DNA of 64,000 nt from Pithys albifrons albifrons. Taxonomy: Eukaryota; Chordata; Aves; Passeriformes; Thamnophilidae. The notes under the pieces are model-generated. The model searched no databases, was not told the origin of the DNA, and was given only the letters and a program-made list of their open reading frames with translations. Location: contig NC_092458.1 of assembly GCF_047495875.1 (NCBI RefSeq), positions 110,099,727 through 110,163,726 of the forward strand, in the 5' to 3' direction. The translations under genes were made by a program, and so were the position numbers. Shown one piece after another: positions 1 to 15,011 of this stretch (position 1 is its first letter; each line of letters starts with the position of its first letter).

Positions 1-3000
1 CAAATACTTTCTTTTCACTACAAGCTCCAGTTCAGTTCCACCTACCAATTGATTCATCCTAGAAAATCCCTTTGTGCTGTATGTCAAAACCTTGACTATA
101 TGTGGAAAAAATGGCATCTTTTCAACTGAACTACCTTCTTCAAACTAGAGAAACATGAGGCAACACACCACTTATCATCACTTTACAAACACTTCCACTG
201 CTAAATCAGGAAAAAAAATCTACATTAAATCATCCTGTGATATGACCTTAGTGGACATAAAGCAGTTTTAGTTTTAACATGAGTGCTAAAGGCAACATAG
301 TTTTGCTCTGATAATCTAATATAAAACTACAAAGAATTTATCTTAACCAGCATTTCAACATGAGCTAGATGCATGAGTTTTTATGAAAACAGAATACAAC
401 TTTTCAGAGTGGCCCAACTCCTTAACATGTTTAACTTCAACTAGATGTCCAGTAAATGAGGGCTCCAAAAATCATGATGAAGGAGGGAGAAGGGATACAC
501 TTTATTTGAGGCTTGAGGATGGGCAACTCATAGCAACACTATTAATACAAGTTTACATGCCAGTTCTTATCAGGAGAGTGTCACACTGATAAGGGCTTGG
601 ACCAAGGGGACGAGAGGCTTCCTGTCTGGGTGTAGGAAAAGGAAGACATAAGTGCTGAAGATCTGTCAGGAAAAGAGCTGCTTGTATGTTTGTTCTTTCC
701 ATTTTCGAAGAAAATATGAGCTCAAAACATTCAAGTCATAACAGTTTTCACACACAGTACATATACATGAATGTTATTTGGCCATAACACCTTTGTCTAA
801 GTGGAAATCATCTGGCATGATGACAGAAAGAGAAAACAGCAGGGCCATCCCATCACTGAAACAGAAACAGCACCTAAATTCCTCAGGCAAAGCATTGGTT
901 TATGTACATAACCAAAGGTACCTGTCAGGCATAAAACAGTCAGCCAGTTTCAAAACTATCTAGGTGATAATAAAGGCAAGAAGAGTGTTGATCTGCCTCC
1001 AAGATGACTTTTGAAGCCTCTAAATTTTTCCTAGCTTCCATAAACAGACATATGGCAACATGAATCTTTAAGTGCATGTATTTCCCCTAAGCTTTTCCTA
1101 AAGACACACACACAAAAAAAGCTTTGACACAATTTGTTTATTTGCAGATTATGCCATTAAAGCACCAGACTCCCAGTGTGTGATTTGGGATCCCAAGTTA
1201 TCAAAGTTTTGCTTGACATTTGGACATTGGACAGCATACTAAAATTACTTATGATAGTTTTCTTCCCTCCTGTTGCACTCCCAGCAGAGCTTAAATAGGT
1301 ATAATCGTATGAATAGTATATAAAACTATTTATAAATAACTAAGTAGAACAGCTTGCAAAATTCTAATGTTGCTTACAGTGGCCAGTTAATAAGACATAT
1401 TTGAAACTGCATTTTTGGTCATTAAAAAACTTGTCATAGCATGGTTAAAGGTATGAGATTTCTAAATTCTTATGTTTAGCTACTTAATTCATCAAGAAAT
1501 GTTCATACCAACATATGCATTTTAAGATTTCTTTTTTTATAATAAAAACAATGCAGACAGAAAATTAAAAGATTTATCAAAGTTTGGGAAAGTTGCAGTA
1601 TTTGGGTTTCCTAGTGGTCTCCTACTGGATACTGGTCTGGAAGACATGTTCTGCAGCCTAAGACATGAAAGAATATGTTTTTTCCTCTTGTAGCTGCAGT
1701 TTGGTGTTGTCTTCCCTGGCTGGTACTTTTGGTACTAAAATGATGCTTCTGTTTGTCAACATATGTTCTCCATAGAGTGGAAGATTAATAATTTCTCTGA
1801 CCTCTCTAATGATGCAGATATTGTCAACTTTAATTGGAGCTTTATAACAAGTTCATTTCTGATGTCATCATGGAGAAGAACATAAACCCCAGGAATTTTC
1901 TTTCAGACCATGTGGTCACGTTCACACTCAAACACACCCTTTTATGACTCCATCATTCTTTCTAATATATGTAAGGAAGAAACATTCTGGGTAAGGCCTT
2001 ATAATTCCATTCAGTCTTTTTCAAAGATACTTCAGCATTGTCACCAGTCCTGTTTTGACAAATTTGTTAAAGTCACTAAGAAAAAGTTCCAGTGAGGAAG
2101 AGAATGTTTCTGTTGCTTGCGACAAATTTGATGACATCAATCACTTAAAGTCCACCACTTAAACACAGACAAAGAAGGTCACAATTAGCACAGTCATTTC
2201 CAGAATACATAAAATCTCACTGACCCTGCCAAACCCAGAACATGTGTGCCTTTCATTATTGGTAGTTAATTTAAAGCTTAGTGCATCAGTTATGTTAATA
2301 CCCAACCCACTCTAACGTGCAAGAACAAACCATAAGATTCAATCCAGAATCAGATAAAAAGCTCTCTACTTTTTTCCACTTCACCATTTCTGTGTGCAAG
2401 TAGTATCTGCTTCTAGTCCTTTCCTTTCCCCTAGGAGGAGTTTAATGTCATTGCTTTCAAGAGGTTCTGAGCAAGAACACATTGAAAAACTGTTCTTTCC
2501 TGAAACTGTGCATGAACACATAGATAAAGATTCTAAGCTTGTATAATCACAAACTTTTTAATTAATATGATTTCAAGCTCTTTCTTTATGCTATCAGCAG
2601 ATGGTTTACTTATGTGTTGTTGCAACAACCACCAAAGTGAGTCTAAATAATTAACAGCATACAAATTATTACTTAAATGAATTGCCAACATTTTCCACAC
2701 CTATCTTTTCTAAAGGAAGATTAGAACAGCTGATTTGTAATTATTATTAATGATACCAACTATAACATATCAAATGTGTGTGATTAGATGGTTTTTAAAA
2801 TATGGTAGCTCAGATAATTTAGCTATAGTTTTAATTTGTTAATGGAATTACAGCTCTGCTGTAACGGGGTTGTTTTGTGTGTGCAATAGTGTGTGCTAAT
2901 AATCCTTGTTATTTTCTTATCTAAACAAGCAAATTGCATTTTATAATCATGACCAAACTATCTCCATTTTTTATTTCTCAATTTAATTTTCAATATAATG

Positions 3001-5941
3001 GATTTGAAGAGCACTTGCACTCACAGGCTTATTAGTAAATAACAGAAAAACGTTTCAACAGACACATATTGCAGAGATTTCTTTTCTAGACCTACTTCAC
3101 TTTGATCCTTAATTATTTCTCCAGAGTGCTTCTCAATGCAACAGAGAAAGATGATAGGTTAATGAATTTCATTCCTACATCCTTAACAATAGCATTGCCC
3201 AGAGAAGTTCAAAGTCTGTGCACTTTGAATACGTTGTTCTCAGAGCTGCTATATGAAGAAGGGAGACAGTTTCATTACTTGGAAGCTTTCTTGTGACCAA
3301 CTCTGTTCAAGAACTGATATCAGAACAGTAATTACACAGAGAAAAAAAACAGCTTATGTCCTTGACTTATTTTCTAAACGGGATATCTGACACCAATAGT
3401 ATATATTTAATAGGAGATGAAGACCTAGTAATTAGGTTTTGATTTCAATTTTAATCTGTCATTTGATCAGACAGCTCCTCTAAAATGTACATCAATTTTA
3501 TCTTGCATTCACAGATGAAAGAGAACCTTCTTCAGTATGCTATTATCGCCTCAAAAATGTAGGAATGGATTATAGATAGATATGTAAAGGCAGGAATTAT
3601 AGATATAGATATAGAATACTTTTGTACACAGGTAACAAATATTGTTATCACTAAGTCATTTTGTCAATACCAAAACTTGTGTTAGTCATTGTGTGCCTGT
3701 GCTGCAGAGAGGCAGCTGCTGAGACATCTTTTCAATTCTTTAGTAACTAGTAAAGAACACACTATAAAAATGCAAAGGCTTGCAGTTATTTTTAGTTAGG
3801 GGAATCAGCATGTGCACCATGTTTCATTAATCAGGCTTCCTAAATCTCTCCCAGACCAAGGGCCCAAATGACTACCATGTGCCAGTAATATTCTCCTGTG
3901 ATAGAAATCTAGATATACAGACACACAGCTTTTGCTTTTTCACAGCTGTAATTCAGCCTTGTTCACTCACACTGCTGTCTGTGGTTTCCTATAACATAGA
4001 AAAATATTTTTTCCACACAGAGATTGACCTTATCTTACCAAATCATATATTAAACACTGAAATATCATTCCAGCACTGCATTACACACACACATAGAGGA
4101 AACCATGAAATTTATTCACAAAAGTGCAGCATCTACAGCTGCTGCTCTGGAAAGTGATCAGTAGCTATTGTTCAATGCCATTGCAGGAGGTCTGGAAGCA
4201 GAGCAATCCCAGTAGCTCCCAGTGTGGTTCATTCTGTTCCACCCACTTCCCCATGCACTCCAGACTCAGGCTCTGAGGCTGTGTGTGCAGTTGCCTTTGA
4301 GCTCCTGGGGCTGCAGAGTAGTTAGGGGGGATTTCAGGCATTAATTATTAACAGCTTCAGTTGTGCACAGTTTCACTGCTGAGAATTTGAGATTTCACAA
4401 GCCAGACAGGTCTAGATAAAGCCGTGTTTTACACTGTGCATATTTAGTAATTTCTATTGGTGTTTTGGCTAGCATTTATCTTAAGGACTACTCAAATTCA
4501 GCAGTAGAGAAAAACAAGGATACCTAAAAGATTTTGGCAATCAAACCCTCTCAGTGTTTCTCTCATATTTAACCTGAGTATCTCGTGTCAAAAACCTAAA
4601 TCCTCGAAGCCTCTCTGTTGCACTAAACTTTACGTGAATTCAGAGAATATTTCACATAATCAAAGAAATTAGACATGAAAATGGCTAAGTCAACCTGCTA
4701 CTGAAATAAAGTCCAAGGTTCAATGACAGTGTCTGGCCAAATAGGGATGGGCCTGTTGAGCAAAAAGGAGTTGCTTTTTAAGGACCTGAAATACATTCAT
4801 GACATGCATAGGGGAGTTTTATGTCAGAATAACTGTAGTTGGAAGCTGAATGCACATTGACGCTTGTAGCAAATAAGCATATTCCTGTAGCATGGTTTCT
4901 GGTTTAGTTTAACCCAAAAGGAATCTCATTTGCATGCCATGAGACTGCTCTGTGATGAAAACCAGTGTAAACCAGTGTACAGTAAGGAGATTAACTTCAA
5001 AACCTGACTCCTATGCTAATGCAGGCATACCTGGTGAAATATTTAGATGGCTGACTCTGAATTTAGGACACCCAAAATGTAATAAAGTGCTGTTTGTTTT
5101 CCTCTTGACAGTCAATGTTCTTAGTTTCATCCTATCCATCTGTGGTTCCTCCCACACACTTCCTGCTGTTCAGTGTTTTGGAGATTGAGATATTCATAGT
5201 CATAATTCCCCAGATAGCACCAGATACCTGAGATATACACTAGAAACTGGGAGAGGGGGGCAGACAGGGGACAGACAGTCTGCCTTTTCAGTGCTTCACC
5301 CTTGGCCATTTCAGATGACACACACAGTACTGCTAGACCATTCTCAAAAGCTTCAAGTGGAGACCTTGGACCAGTGAAACCAGTGATTCCAAGATGTAAT
5401 TCTGTGAACAGTCAACATGTGTTCCTAGCAAGAGTTCTTTTTTTTATTCCCTTGATTATAGTACTTAACATTACAAATCACTGTCCATCTCTGTTCCTGG
5501 ACCATGGATTTTATGCTTTTAAACAAGTTAATTGTTAATTCTCATACAGCATTTGGACATAGTATATTAAAAACCATGTTACCTTAGAAACTCAAAAATT
5601 TTACTAAAAATTACCTCAGAAATCAAAAAATTTTTAATCCCTAAAATATCTCTTAGTGCAAATTCCTTTTTATTTCCACACTTTTTGTTACTCAGGCATG
5701 GTTTTATTTCATTTGGGTTCTTTAAAAGCTAATATTGGATTTTTAGTCAGGAGGTTGACTAATTGCAAAAATACACGGAGGAGAAAAAAATATATTGGAC
5801 TGTGTGCTGTAAGCTTGGAAGAGCAGTTTCCAAACAAAATAAAGCTGCATCCTCTGAATTACTTTCCAGACTGTTTACTGGCACTCTCAGTAAACTGTAG
5901 TTGTTTAGGTCAATATTTTGTATTCATTGGGGTATTCACAG
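1..5941. other. Unique AT-rich DNA, no gene seen
   Basis: All frames here are below 95 codons and none shows a domain or exon pattern. Minor low-complexity bits only, for example ATAGATATAGATATAG about 3600-3616. The part about 2740-2960 is rich in TAAT and ATTA words and might be conserved non-coding DNA, but this cannot be judged without other genomes. Confidence 0.6.
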
Positions 5942-5980
5942 AAAAAAAAAACCAAAAAAAAAACAAAAACCAAAAAACAA
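5942..5980. repeat. A/C-only low-complexity tract
   Basis: A run of A with single and double C (poly-A broken by ACC and AC), with no G or T inside. Confidence 0.8.
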
Positions 5981-8900
5981 GCCAAAATAATCATGGAGTG
6001 TTTCCTATCTGTAAGAGAAATCTGTTTATTTTGCTGTACAACAAGAGCTTGCTTAAATTTTTAAACAGAATTTCTCATAGTCAAAAGGAAAACGACTAGG
6101 GAAGGGTATTAGCCAAAATATCTGTCAACTAAACAGAACTTGTAAATCCAGTCAAACAACTAAAGGGCATTGCACTGTCAAATCATCAGATTGCAGATCC
6201 CTGCCCTGTGGTTTGCTGTCTTTTAGAGAAGGATGCAAACTGTTTAGCTTTCCCAAACCCTGCCCCCCTCCATCTGCCTACTGACCCATGCAGCTGCCTA
6301 AGCATTCGCATTCGCTCCACTGGAAATTTCATGCCTGCCTTGATAGAAGAAAGTAAAATGTTGCAGTGACAGCACCTTCAATGGGACTGAGCAAAGAATG
6401 ATGGAGAAGACTAAATGTGTTATATCTATGGATAGCTGAGAATTGGATAAGAAAACTTTGTGAATCACTGTGCACCAGAACTGTCAGAACAGAATGTTTT
6501 AGCAGAAAAATGAAAAATACACAAAAGGCCCATACCCAAAGTTGTAGTTTGTGTCACCATTAGAAAGGGAAAGAAATATATGTAAAGAAGATGCACAGCT
6601 CAGAAATTTAAGTGCTTAAATACAGAATGCAAGCATAAACTGCTAAAATCATATTAAATTCTACTGAGACCACTTTATAATAAAAGAGTCTCCTCTGTTC
6701 TTGACCATCATTTTCTTCACCCTGGCATTTAGTGAAAATGCATTTTAGAAGGTAATTGAGCATGCTTCCTTCCTCTGGGGCCTGTAAGGCTATTTACAAA
6801 AGAATATTTAAAACAGTAACAATATGATGGATCTCTACAGAATAGTTGCCTTAAATATTCATGCAGGTGATCTTCTGAAGGGGCACATACTTGTTGATCA
6901 GTTTCCACAGGACTCACTGAGGCAGGATACCCTGTAGACATGGCAAGCAAAGGAAAAATGCAAGCCATTATACTTCACTAGAGTGCAAAATAAGTTTAGC
7001 CTCAGTAAAAAAAAAGGAATCTTCTCAGGAAATTCAATGCAGCAAAGAAACCATTATTTCAGGTAACATTTTTCACAATTAAAAAAGCCTTCAGGTGACA
7101 TGGAAGACACTGTCTGTGATAGTCTGTGCTATAGCCTTTGTATTTTCTTGCACATTATATTTCTGCTTTTTCACTCTGTAGACAACTCAGGCAAACTGCC
7201 AGACACAGCATCTCAGGAGGTAAAGGTTGAGACCACAAGACTTTAATAGAGTTTGCAGGCAGTGTTGCAATTAGCTATATACAAATTTTTAAAAAAAGCA
7301 AACCAACCACAAACTCTAGATTCATTTCAGTCTGAAGTAAAACACTTTATTCCCCATTTTCAACATACAAAGTTAGTTCTGTTTATTCCCCCAGGCTATA
7401 TCATGGGCAAAAGAGATCAAGGGCTTCTCTCTTTTTTTTTTCTTTTTTTTTCTTTTTTTTTTTTTTTTTGCGAAACTCAAACTTTAAGAGAGATGGCTAT
7501 TCTACTCAATTATACTAATCTCTTTAATCACAGTGAGTTGGGTTCAATAGTACAATATTTACTGCTGATGTTTTAGAACAATTTGAAGTCTTTGCTTTTG
7601 AAGACAATGATAATCATAGGGAAACCAGAGCCAGTTTTTATGAATAAATTTCACTACGCTGTACTGTACAGTGCCACAGTTAAGAACCTGTGAGCAATGA
7701 AATGATAAACACTATTAGAAATTATTGTAACTAAAGCATTTGGTAATTGGTATCTGAGCAGAAAATTGCCAGAGAAAGTCTCTGCATAGCATGTGGTATA
7801 ACCCATACATCCAGTTTCTCTTTTGGAAGCAAACCCACACAGGCACTCACTATGCAAAATACAGTCTCATAGAAACTTATTATTACAGTAAATGGAACCA
7901 AGGTCCAGCAGAGATGTCACTGGAAACAGAGAAATGCCAAGCCTGTTCCTTGTCCCTATTCTTCTGCCTGTTGCTCTGGACTTCTGGAAAATACAGTGAC
8001 ACAGGTTCTGGCAGTTAAAGGTGACGCCATCTGCTTGTCTTCCAGCTATCCCATGAAACATACTGCATTTGTACTGATTTCTTCAACGATGTTTCTACTT
8101 GGAATATGCAAAATCTCCATTTATACCTCCAAACAACCTTCCTCAGTCACTGAATGTTTGTCAATTGTACCCCAAAAAGGACAGCCTGTTATTAAAACTA
8201 AGTACATCACATCTCACAGTTTTGTCAATAGATGAGGACCATGTCTACTACTTTCCTACTTAGGTAATTCCTCTTTTGGCTAAATAATTTCTCCTTTCTC
8301 CTGTTAGTCTCCTAAAGTCTAGGATTACACTTGACCAACATACAACTAGTGTGTTTACTCATACCTTTCTCAACCCAACAATGATGATTTACCTAAGTAA
8401 CATTATTGTAAATAGAATCTACATGCATAAATTTTTGACCAGCTACCTCAATATACAATTTAACGCTATTGTGATAGTGTTTTAAATGGGAAAATTACAT
8501 ATAGAAACTTCTAGACATTTTACATAAAGTAAAATATTGTTAAATGGCTGAAAACAATCATTTTTTAGAGTACTTATTTGAATGCAACTACCAAAGAGTC
8601 ACTCATAGGAATTATCTGGCTGCTCTTCATAGGCAGTTGCACACATTATCTAAAAGCAACTGTGATGCAAACAGAATTCACTTTCCAAATTGATGCAGTA
8701 GATATGGCCCACTGCTCCAATTGTTGTATCTCAACTATCTTGAAGGACAACTTAACAAGTGAACTTAATTAACTGTAGGTTTTATTAGTCTCAACCTTGG
8801 CTGGCCATTGCCATTTTCTATGTATGAAATCTGTTTGCAAATAATTATGACATAGAAAAGCCCAAGATAAGAGAAAAATATTTCTGATATTAGAAATACC

Positions 8901-9997
8901 AGTATAGTTTTTTGTATCACTGAATGTCCTGATGCAAAAACTGTGGTGGTAAAGCTGTTGCACAAGAAGTTTGGTGAATCACGAGTAATGAGAAATTAAC
9001 CTCGAGCAATCCAAGAGATGGATATTTGGATAAATAAACAGTTAGAGCTTACTTAGCTCCTCTCTGTCTCCAACTCCTTTTGTACTTAACAGAAGTTTAT
9101 TACTCCTTGGCGCCCAGTTCTGCTGAGTCCTTGAGCTGTATCTCAGTTATAATGTAGTTCCTCTGACAGCAAATGTAACTTCCCAGTTCTCAACAGTTTT
9201 ATGGACTCACTAATTGGTCTCTGTTCCTTTTCATATCTCCTAGTTAACAATAAACAAGTCACTATTTCTGCTCTCATCTACTTTTACTCTGGAAAACTTT
9301 AAAACTACAGAAAATGTGGATGCTTGGTCAAAACAAGCACCATAATTTCTGATCCTTTCTAACACTGACCTGAACTCTTTCAACTGCATTGAAAATGAGT
9401 CAGAGATGGCCAAAGATTAAGATTTAGCTCTCGCCAGCCCATAGCCTAGAGAGGCTCTTGCCTTTCTTTTTTAGTGCTAGATTAAATTAAGAAAATATAG
9501 TATTTTACAATGTTAAGAAGCAAAATGTGAGATCAGATTCTGTTGGTACTGCAGTCAAAAACATGGTCAAAGGGAACCACAGTACAAACTTCTAATGCTT
9601 ATGTTTTGTCCAAATTTGGATAAAGCCATGCTTGGTCCTCAAACCAAGGCCTCAATCTTTGGCCTCGATTTCACAGGGAAAAATAATCAGAAAAACTTTT
9701 CATTTCACTTGTTCCCAGATACTCATATTTTATACATTGGTGCCCAGTTTTCTTTAAAAACAAGTGATCTGGAATTCATCTGATGACATATCTTGGATCA
9801 CCAGGGTAATAATATCACGCAGCAAGTAGTAAGGAGGCAAAGACCTATGAATTTTACCTAGAAAAGGAGATTTCCCCTCTCTCCCACCTTTAAAACTTCC
9901 AGTTTTCAATCTGTAGGTGATGGATGACAGACGGGGAAGGGCTTTGATGAATAATTACTCGTAGTAACTTTCTTCTGTTGCCTTGTTCCCTTCTTAT
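5981..9997. other. Unique AT-rich DNA, no gene seen
   Basis: Apart from the C/T tract near 7.45 kb I see no repeat family. Open frames are short and overlap on both strands as expected by chance. Confidence 0.6.
7424..7469. repeat. Pyrimidine-only C/T tract, T-rich
   Basis: 46 bases of T with scattered C, ending at the G of position 7470. Confidence 0.85.
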
Positions 9998-10222
9998 GGA
10001 ATCTCAGAATGAAGAGGTTTGAAAGAGACCTCGGAGATCATCAAGTCCAACCCTTGATCGAACATCATGGTGATTACTAGATCATGGCACTAAGTGCCAC
10101 ATCCAGTCTAATCTTAAAAACCTTCAGGGATGGAGAATCCACCACCACTCTGGGTAGGCCATTCCAATGCCTGATTATTCTCTGTAAAGAATTTCTTTCT
10201 AATATCCAAATTACATTGCAGA
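9998..10222 (-). mobile_element. CR1 LINE 3' end, truncated, antisense
   Basis: Read on the plus strand this is the reverse complement of an avian CR1 3' end. It has GACCTCGGAGATCATCAAGT followed by CCAACCC, then CTTCAGGGATGGAGAATCCA, CTGGGTAGGCCATTCCAATG and TAAAGAATTTCTTTCTAATA. The CR1 3' terminus is at the left edge, near GGAATCTCAGAATG. CR1 copies are usually 5'-truncated, as here. The left edge lacks clean octamer repeats, and several internal substitutions suggest an old insertion. No coding part is left. Confidence 0.85.
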
Positions 10223-12705
10223 ACACTGGTTGATGGGAATTAGCTCTCTAGACAGAAAAAGGTTTGGGTACCTTAAATACCTCCATGAGCTTCAATGGCT
10301 GCATTACTCATGGCTAGCTGCCAGCCTGCTGTGAAAGGATGAACACCAAGTGTTAGCATTAAAGGTTTCCAGTATGACAATTTTTTCACCTTTAATCTAG
10401 AAGGTTACTGTTCCAGATGATGGACAGACCAACTCCTTGGTTAACCAGGCAAGGTAATTTATGCCTCTAGCTGGTGACTGCTTACTTTCTAGTCCCCAGA
10501 ACTATGACAAAATGGCTATTTTGAACTTATCTGCACAGAAAGATGAGGGAATAAAGACATAAACATCTTGTTCTGCTGTGGTGTTTTCAGTTTGATTTTT
10601 TGAAGGTCAGTGTTTTGCTTGTAATTTGATTTGATTCACTGTTTGTTTTGCTGAATGGCCTGGGGGAAAAAAAAAAAGAAGCTGAGCCCTAACATGAGGA
10701 AGGAAGGACCTTATGATAGATGAACATTTTTTAGTACTTCATGTGTCCACAGATACCAGAACTTGTTACCTGTTAGGCCAGCACACTCTAAGGGCAAAAG
10801 GAATCCCTCTATTCTTTTCTCTTCTAAGGGACAAACTGTTTAACCTCTCATTCCTATAAACCATTTTGAATGCTCAGATATGTGAGCAATTACCACACTG
10901 AGAGAGTTATAAATTGTTTATAAAGTAAGAGAGAATTTTTAAAGTCAGAAAAGTTGAATATTAGGGATCATGAAACACAGGGATACAAGAAAGAGAGTAG
11001 TATTCTCTAGTGTAGCTTTTGGAAACCAGCTGACAGTTCTTTATAACAGCACATATCACTTATTATTTTCTATGAGGATAGCTAACATGAAGACTTCTTG
11101 CAAACGCACTCAGATGCAGAGCTGGTGGTTTATAAGCTCAAAATATATTGCTGCACAGATCAACAAAAGGCAGCAGTTGGACTTCACTGGAGTTGTCACA
11201 CAGAGCACAGCTCTATCAGGCACACAAGGAAAGTTCTGAGGGGGTTAAAAGTCAATTGCAAGACCTGGGACCTGTGCCAATAAAATTGTACCTGGCCAGG
11301 CTTAAATTGAATTTTAGCTGCCAACTGTACTTTTTCAGATCTCCAGAGGAAGCTGGTTGCTTCGTGTGGGTGAAGTAGACAGAGGCAGCTGTTGAAATGG
11401 AAACCATTGCATCAGACAACTTGGGAACTGATTGAATTTAAAATTGGAATTTCTTATGCCTTGATTTTTGCCTCAGAATGCATTGAGGAGATGCAGGTGG
11501 CTGATAAACAGAAATTTATCACTCAGCCAAGAGGTTAAAAAAACCCTCCCAAACAAGCAAGAATTTTGTCTTTTGGGAGGGAAAAAAAAACATCTCAACA
11601 AATTCAACAATAAGATATAGAACCAGGCTCTTATTTGGTATAAATCAAAGGAGTTATTTTGGTTTACATCAACATTAGTAGACTGATGCCTAGATTACTT
11701 AGTTAAGCCAGTGTAAATGAATAGAACAATGCATTAACTTTGAATATAATTACACAAAAATCCTACCCCAATATTATTCAAATTTAGTATTAGGGCTAGA
11801 CTTGAAATGACATGAACATATAACGATACATATACATGTGAGCAAGTGTATGTTTATTCCCTAGTATAAAGAATAAATTATAATTTTTTAACCTGGACAT
11901 AAACACATTAGAAAGCATGCTAATATTTCCAAGTCCAACATTGCACAGTAAGAATTCCTGGAAATAAAACTGCCCCTGTTTCATGAAGGAAGTGCTGCAT
12001 TACATCCTGCATTTTTCCCCTACAGGATTTCTGGTAATTCTGACATGGAGTTCTCAGAATTTCTTTCAGCATCAGATGGAACTGCATTCCACTTACATCA
12101 GTGAAGAATCTAGTTTAGCATGTTCATCCAGCTGAGTCCAAGTTATAAATGCCCTGCTGCTTACCACATGTACGCCTACCTTGTCACCACTGATGGTCTT
12201 GGTGCCTGCTTCCAGTTCCTACATAGGGAAGAGAAAGTCATCATCAATAGGAACAACAAAACTGTTCATCATGGAAAACTATGTATAGAAAATACATTAT
12301 TTTTATTTCACTATTCTCAAGTCCACAGATACTATTTTATAAGTTCATTGATAAAGGCATATTTCCTAACAACCATCTTCCTAGTGAGAACTGAGCTGAA
12401 TTTATCAGCAGTGATGGTGAAGTGCTGTAAACCAAACTGATGTTCCAAGGTCTTTCCCTTGGTAACATAACAAAATATTTTCTAAAATAAACCTGAAGCT
12501 GAAATACACCTCAAATACGTTTTTCCTTGAAATGACTTTTTAGTGAAATTTTAAACAAAAAAGGAGGGAAAACAGAGGTCAAAATCCAGCCTTGCTCTAC
12601 AAAACCAAAAATGCAGATGTAGCGTAGCTCTAGTGATAGCACCCTTAGCAGGATCATACAAAAATTTCTCCTTTCCTGACCATGTGCAAGGTGAAGAGAG
12701 TGTGA

Positions 12706-12749
12706 GGGGGTTTTTTTGTTTGTTTGTTTGTGGTTTGTTTTTTTTTTTT
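12706..12749. repeat. G/T-only low-complexity tract
   Basis: GGGGG, then T runs broken by single G (TTTG units) and a final T run; no A or C in 44 bases. Confidence 0.85.
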
Positions 12750-14974
12750 ATTGTGAGGGAAAGTAAATAGGTGCATGTTGATGAGTCCTTCCCCACCCTA
12801 TGTGCTTTGCCATGGAATATTCAATGTAATTTCAAAATGTATTTGTGGAGTGAAACATAAACAGTTCCTGACTTGTTAAAGATAAAATCAATGAGATTTA
12901 AAAACAAAAACACCACACTTTTATAAAAACAATGTCCCTACCTCTTGCATCAAATGCATCTCATGCCTCTGTATTAACGGAGAGGCAAAAATATTCTGTT
13001 AAGTCTTATTTTAGGTAATCATCTCACTACTTTAAAAAAAAGAAGTAAGCATTACCAGGTCAGTTCAATTCATATTGTCACAGCCCAGGTGGGTAACTTC
13101 AGCCTAAGCTACATCAAAAAATAATGGCCCCGGTGAAAAAAATTAAATTAGAATAACAAGTGACCTTGTATAACTTTAAGACCCGTTTGACTTTCAGATA
13201 AAATCAAAAAACTTCTATACAGTGAGCACTCATTTTTATATGAAGCTTATTTTTAGCCTCAGTAGAAGAGTGAAATACTGTTCTCTGAGGAATAGGAAAC
13301 AAGCATCCTGGTTAACTTAATAGGGAATATGACTTTGAATTTATTTCCTATTTAAACTTGAAGAATTTTTCACAAAGACTAGAATGTTTAGGACTATTTT
13401 TAAAGAACAAACAGAATTCTCCCTGTTCATACTCTGTCTACAAACTAAAAAGCACCCTCTGACAGCTGAATTAAATCCTCTTTGAGGTGACAAAATGGAA
13501 CCCCAAGTACAGTATTTCCCTGGCATAATATCACTGAACAGTTCTAAGCCCTTTGTTCTTTCTAAGCCCACTTTGAAAAAAGAAAAGAGCAAAGATGTGC
13601 ATGTGATACAATGGGGATTTTTCTTTAGTCGTAGCATTTCTTTCTTTCTTTCTCTGTGATTTATGTGAGTGCATAGGAAAATTTGCAATGGCCAGAGACC
13701 AGAAGCCCCTCTATTGTAATTCTCTCATTTCTTTTCTTTTTGTCTTTGCTAACACATATATCCTTTTCCCCTCTCCAGATGTCTTTCAAGCTCCTATTTA
13801 AACTACTGTTGCTTTTTTTTCCCCCAGTGCCTTCATGATACTTCAAATGTTTCAGTCTCTGTAGATGCAAAGTAACAAGTTAAGAATGCAAGGTGACCTG
13901 TATCGTAATAAAAAGAGAGCTAATAGAAACTCATTGCTCTGAAACTAGAGATATACAATTTACAAACCTCAATAATATAGGTAACATCTCAAAGAGAAAT
14001 ACTTAATGTGTGTCCTCAAGACAACCTAATGCGTGGTTACACCATTATCTAATTTGGTACATATTTAAATTGTAGTTTACAGCCATATATAAGCTTAACT
14101 CTCATTATAATGAAGTGGGCATTTAATCAGCAAATCTAATAACGGAATTCATACAGCAGATTAACCTCATTCAAGGCAAATTTAATTAAATTTTGGTCCT
14201 ACAGAAATCGACAGAAATCTTCATACTTTACAGAACAGGTCTAACTGAGATAATTTATAAGGGATCATCATATTGCTGTATTCCTAAATGTTCTAATTTC
14301 ATTATCTCACACAATAGTTTGGAGTTATTTTGCATTTTAAAGTGGTGATTTTCTACCTGGTATTCACCGCTATTAATTTTATGTGCCACACCACATGGTA
14401 AGAAACAGTATTTTGGAAGCTTTGTTTAAGGTATGTTTTTATCAGAGGCCCATCCTTTAGGATATAGTGCTGTAAATGAAAAAGATTACATAATTTTTTT
14501 ACAGCTATAAGTTACTAAAGAATAATTTTCACTTTATAGTGATGTGGTTTCATTGGCATTTTAATAAAAGGTGATTATCTAAAGATAGAATTCTAAAAAG
14601 GACTTGTCAACCATATTTTCTGCTCTTCACTCAATAATTTATCACAACACATCATTTCTTCAAGTACAAGCAATATGCACAACATTAACTTGCATTGGAT
14701 CTGAACTGGAGAATACTAAAAATGGTGATTAATTCACCATATCAGTAAGCATAAAGCAAATAATAAAAATACGTTGAATTAGATTTTACCCTTAAAGGCA
14801 AGGCTTAAGTCTGAATTTATTTGGTATGTTAACAAATACCCATTTATGTGTTTATCCAAAACAAGAGACATAGGAATAAACTGGCATTCTAGGTTTCACA
14901 AAAGAAACCCTTATAGAGTACAGAATTCCATCATTGGAATTTTGGGCCAAAACTTTAATTCAGAGGGTTTGGGA

Positions 14975-14977
<3 letters not shown>

Positions 14978-15010
<33 letters not shown>
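14978..15010. repeat. Poly(A) run of 33
   Basis: An uninterrupted A run. No AATAAA precedes it and no gene-like sequence lies upstream, so it is better read as a homopolymer repeat than as the tail of a retroposed transcript. Confidence 0.85.

Positions 15011-15011
<1 letters not shown>

Noticed and set aside
5656..6099. A 147-codon frame, one of the longest in the window
   Set aside because: It crosses an A/C tract giving a Lys/Asn/Gln run, with no domain and no codon pattern. Length alone in AT-rich DNA with a low-complexity tract is not enough.
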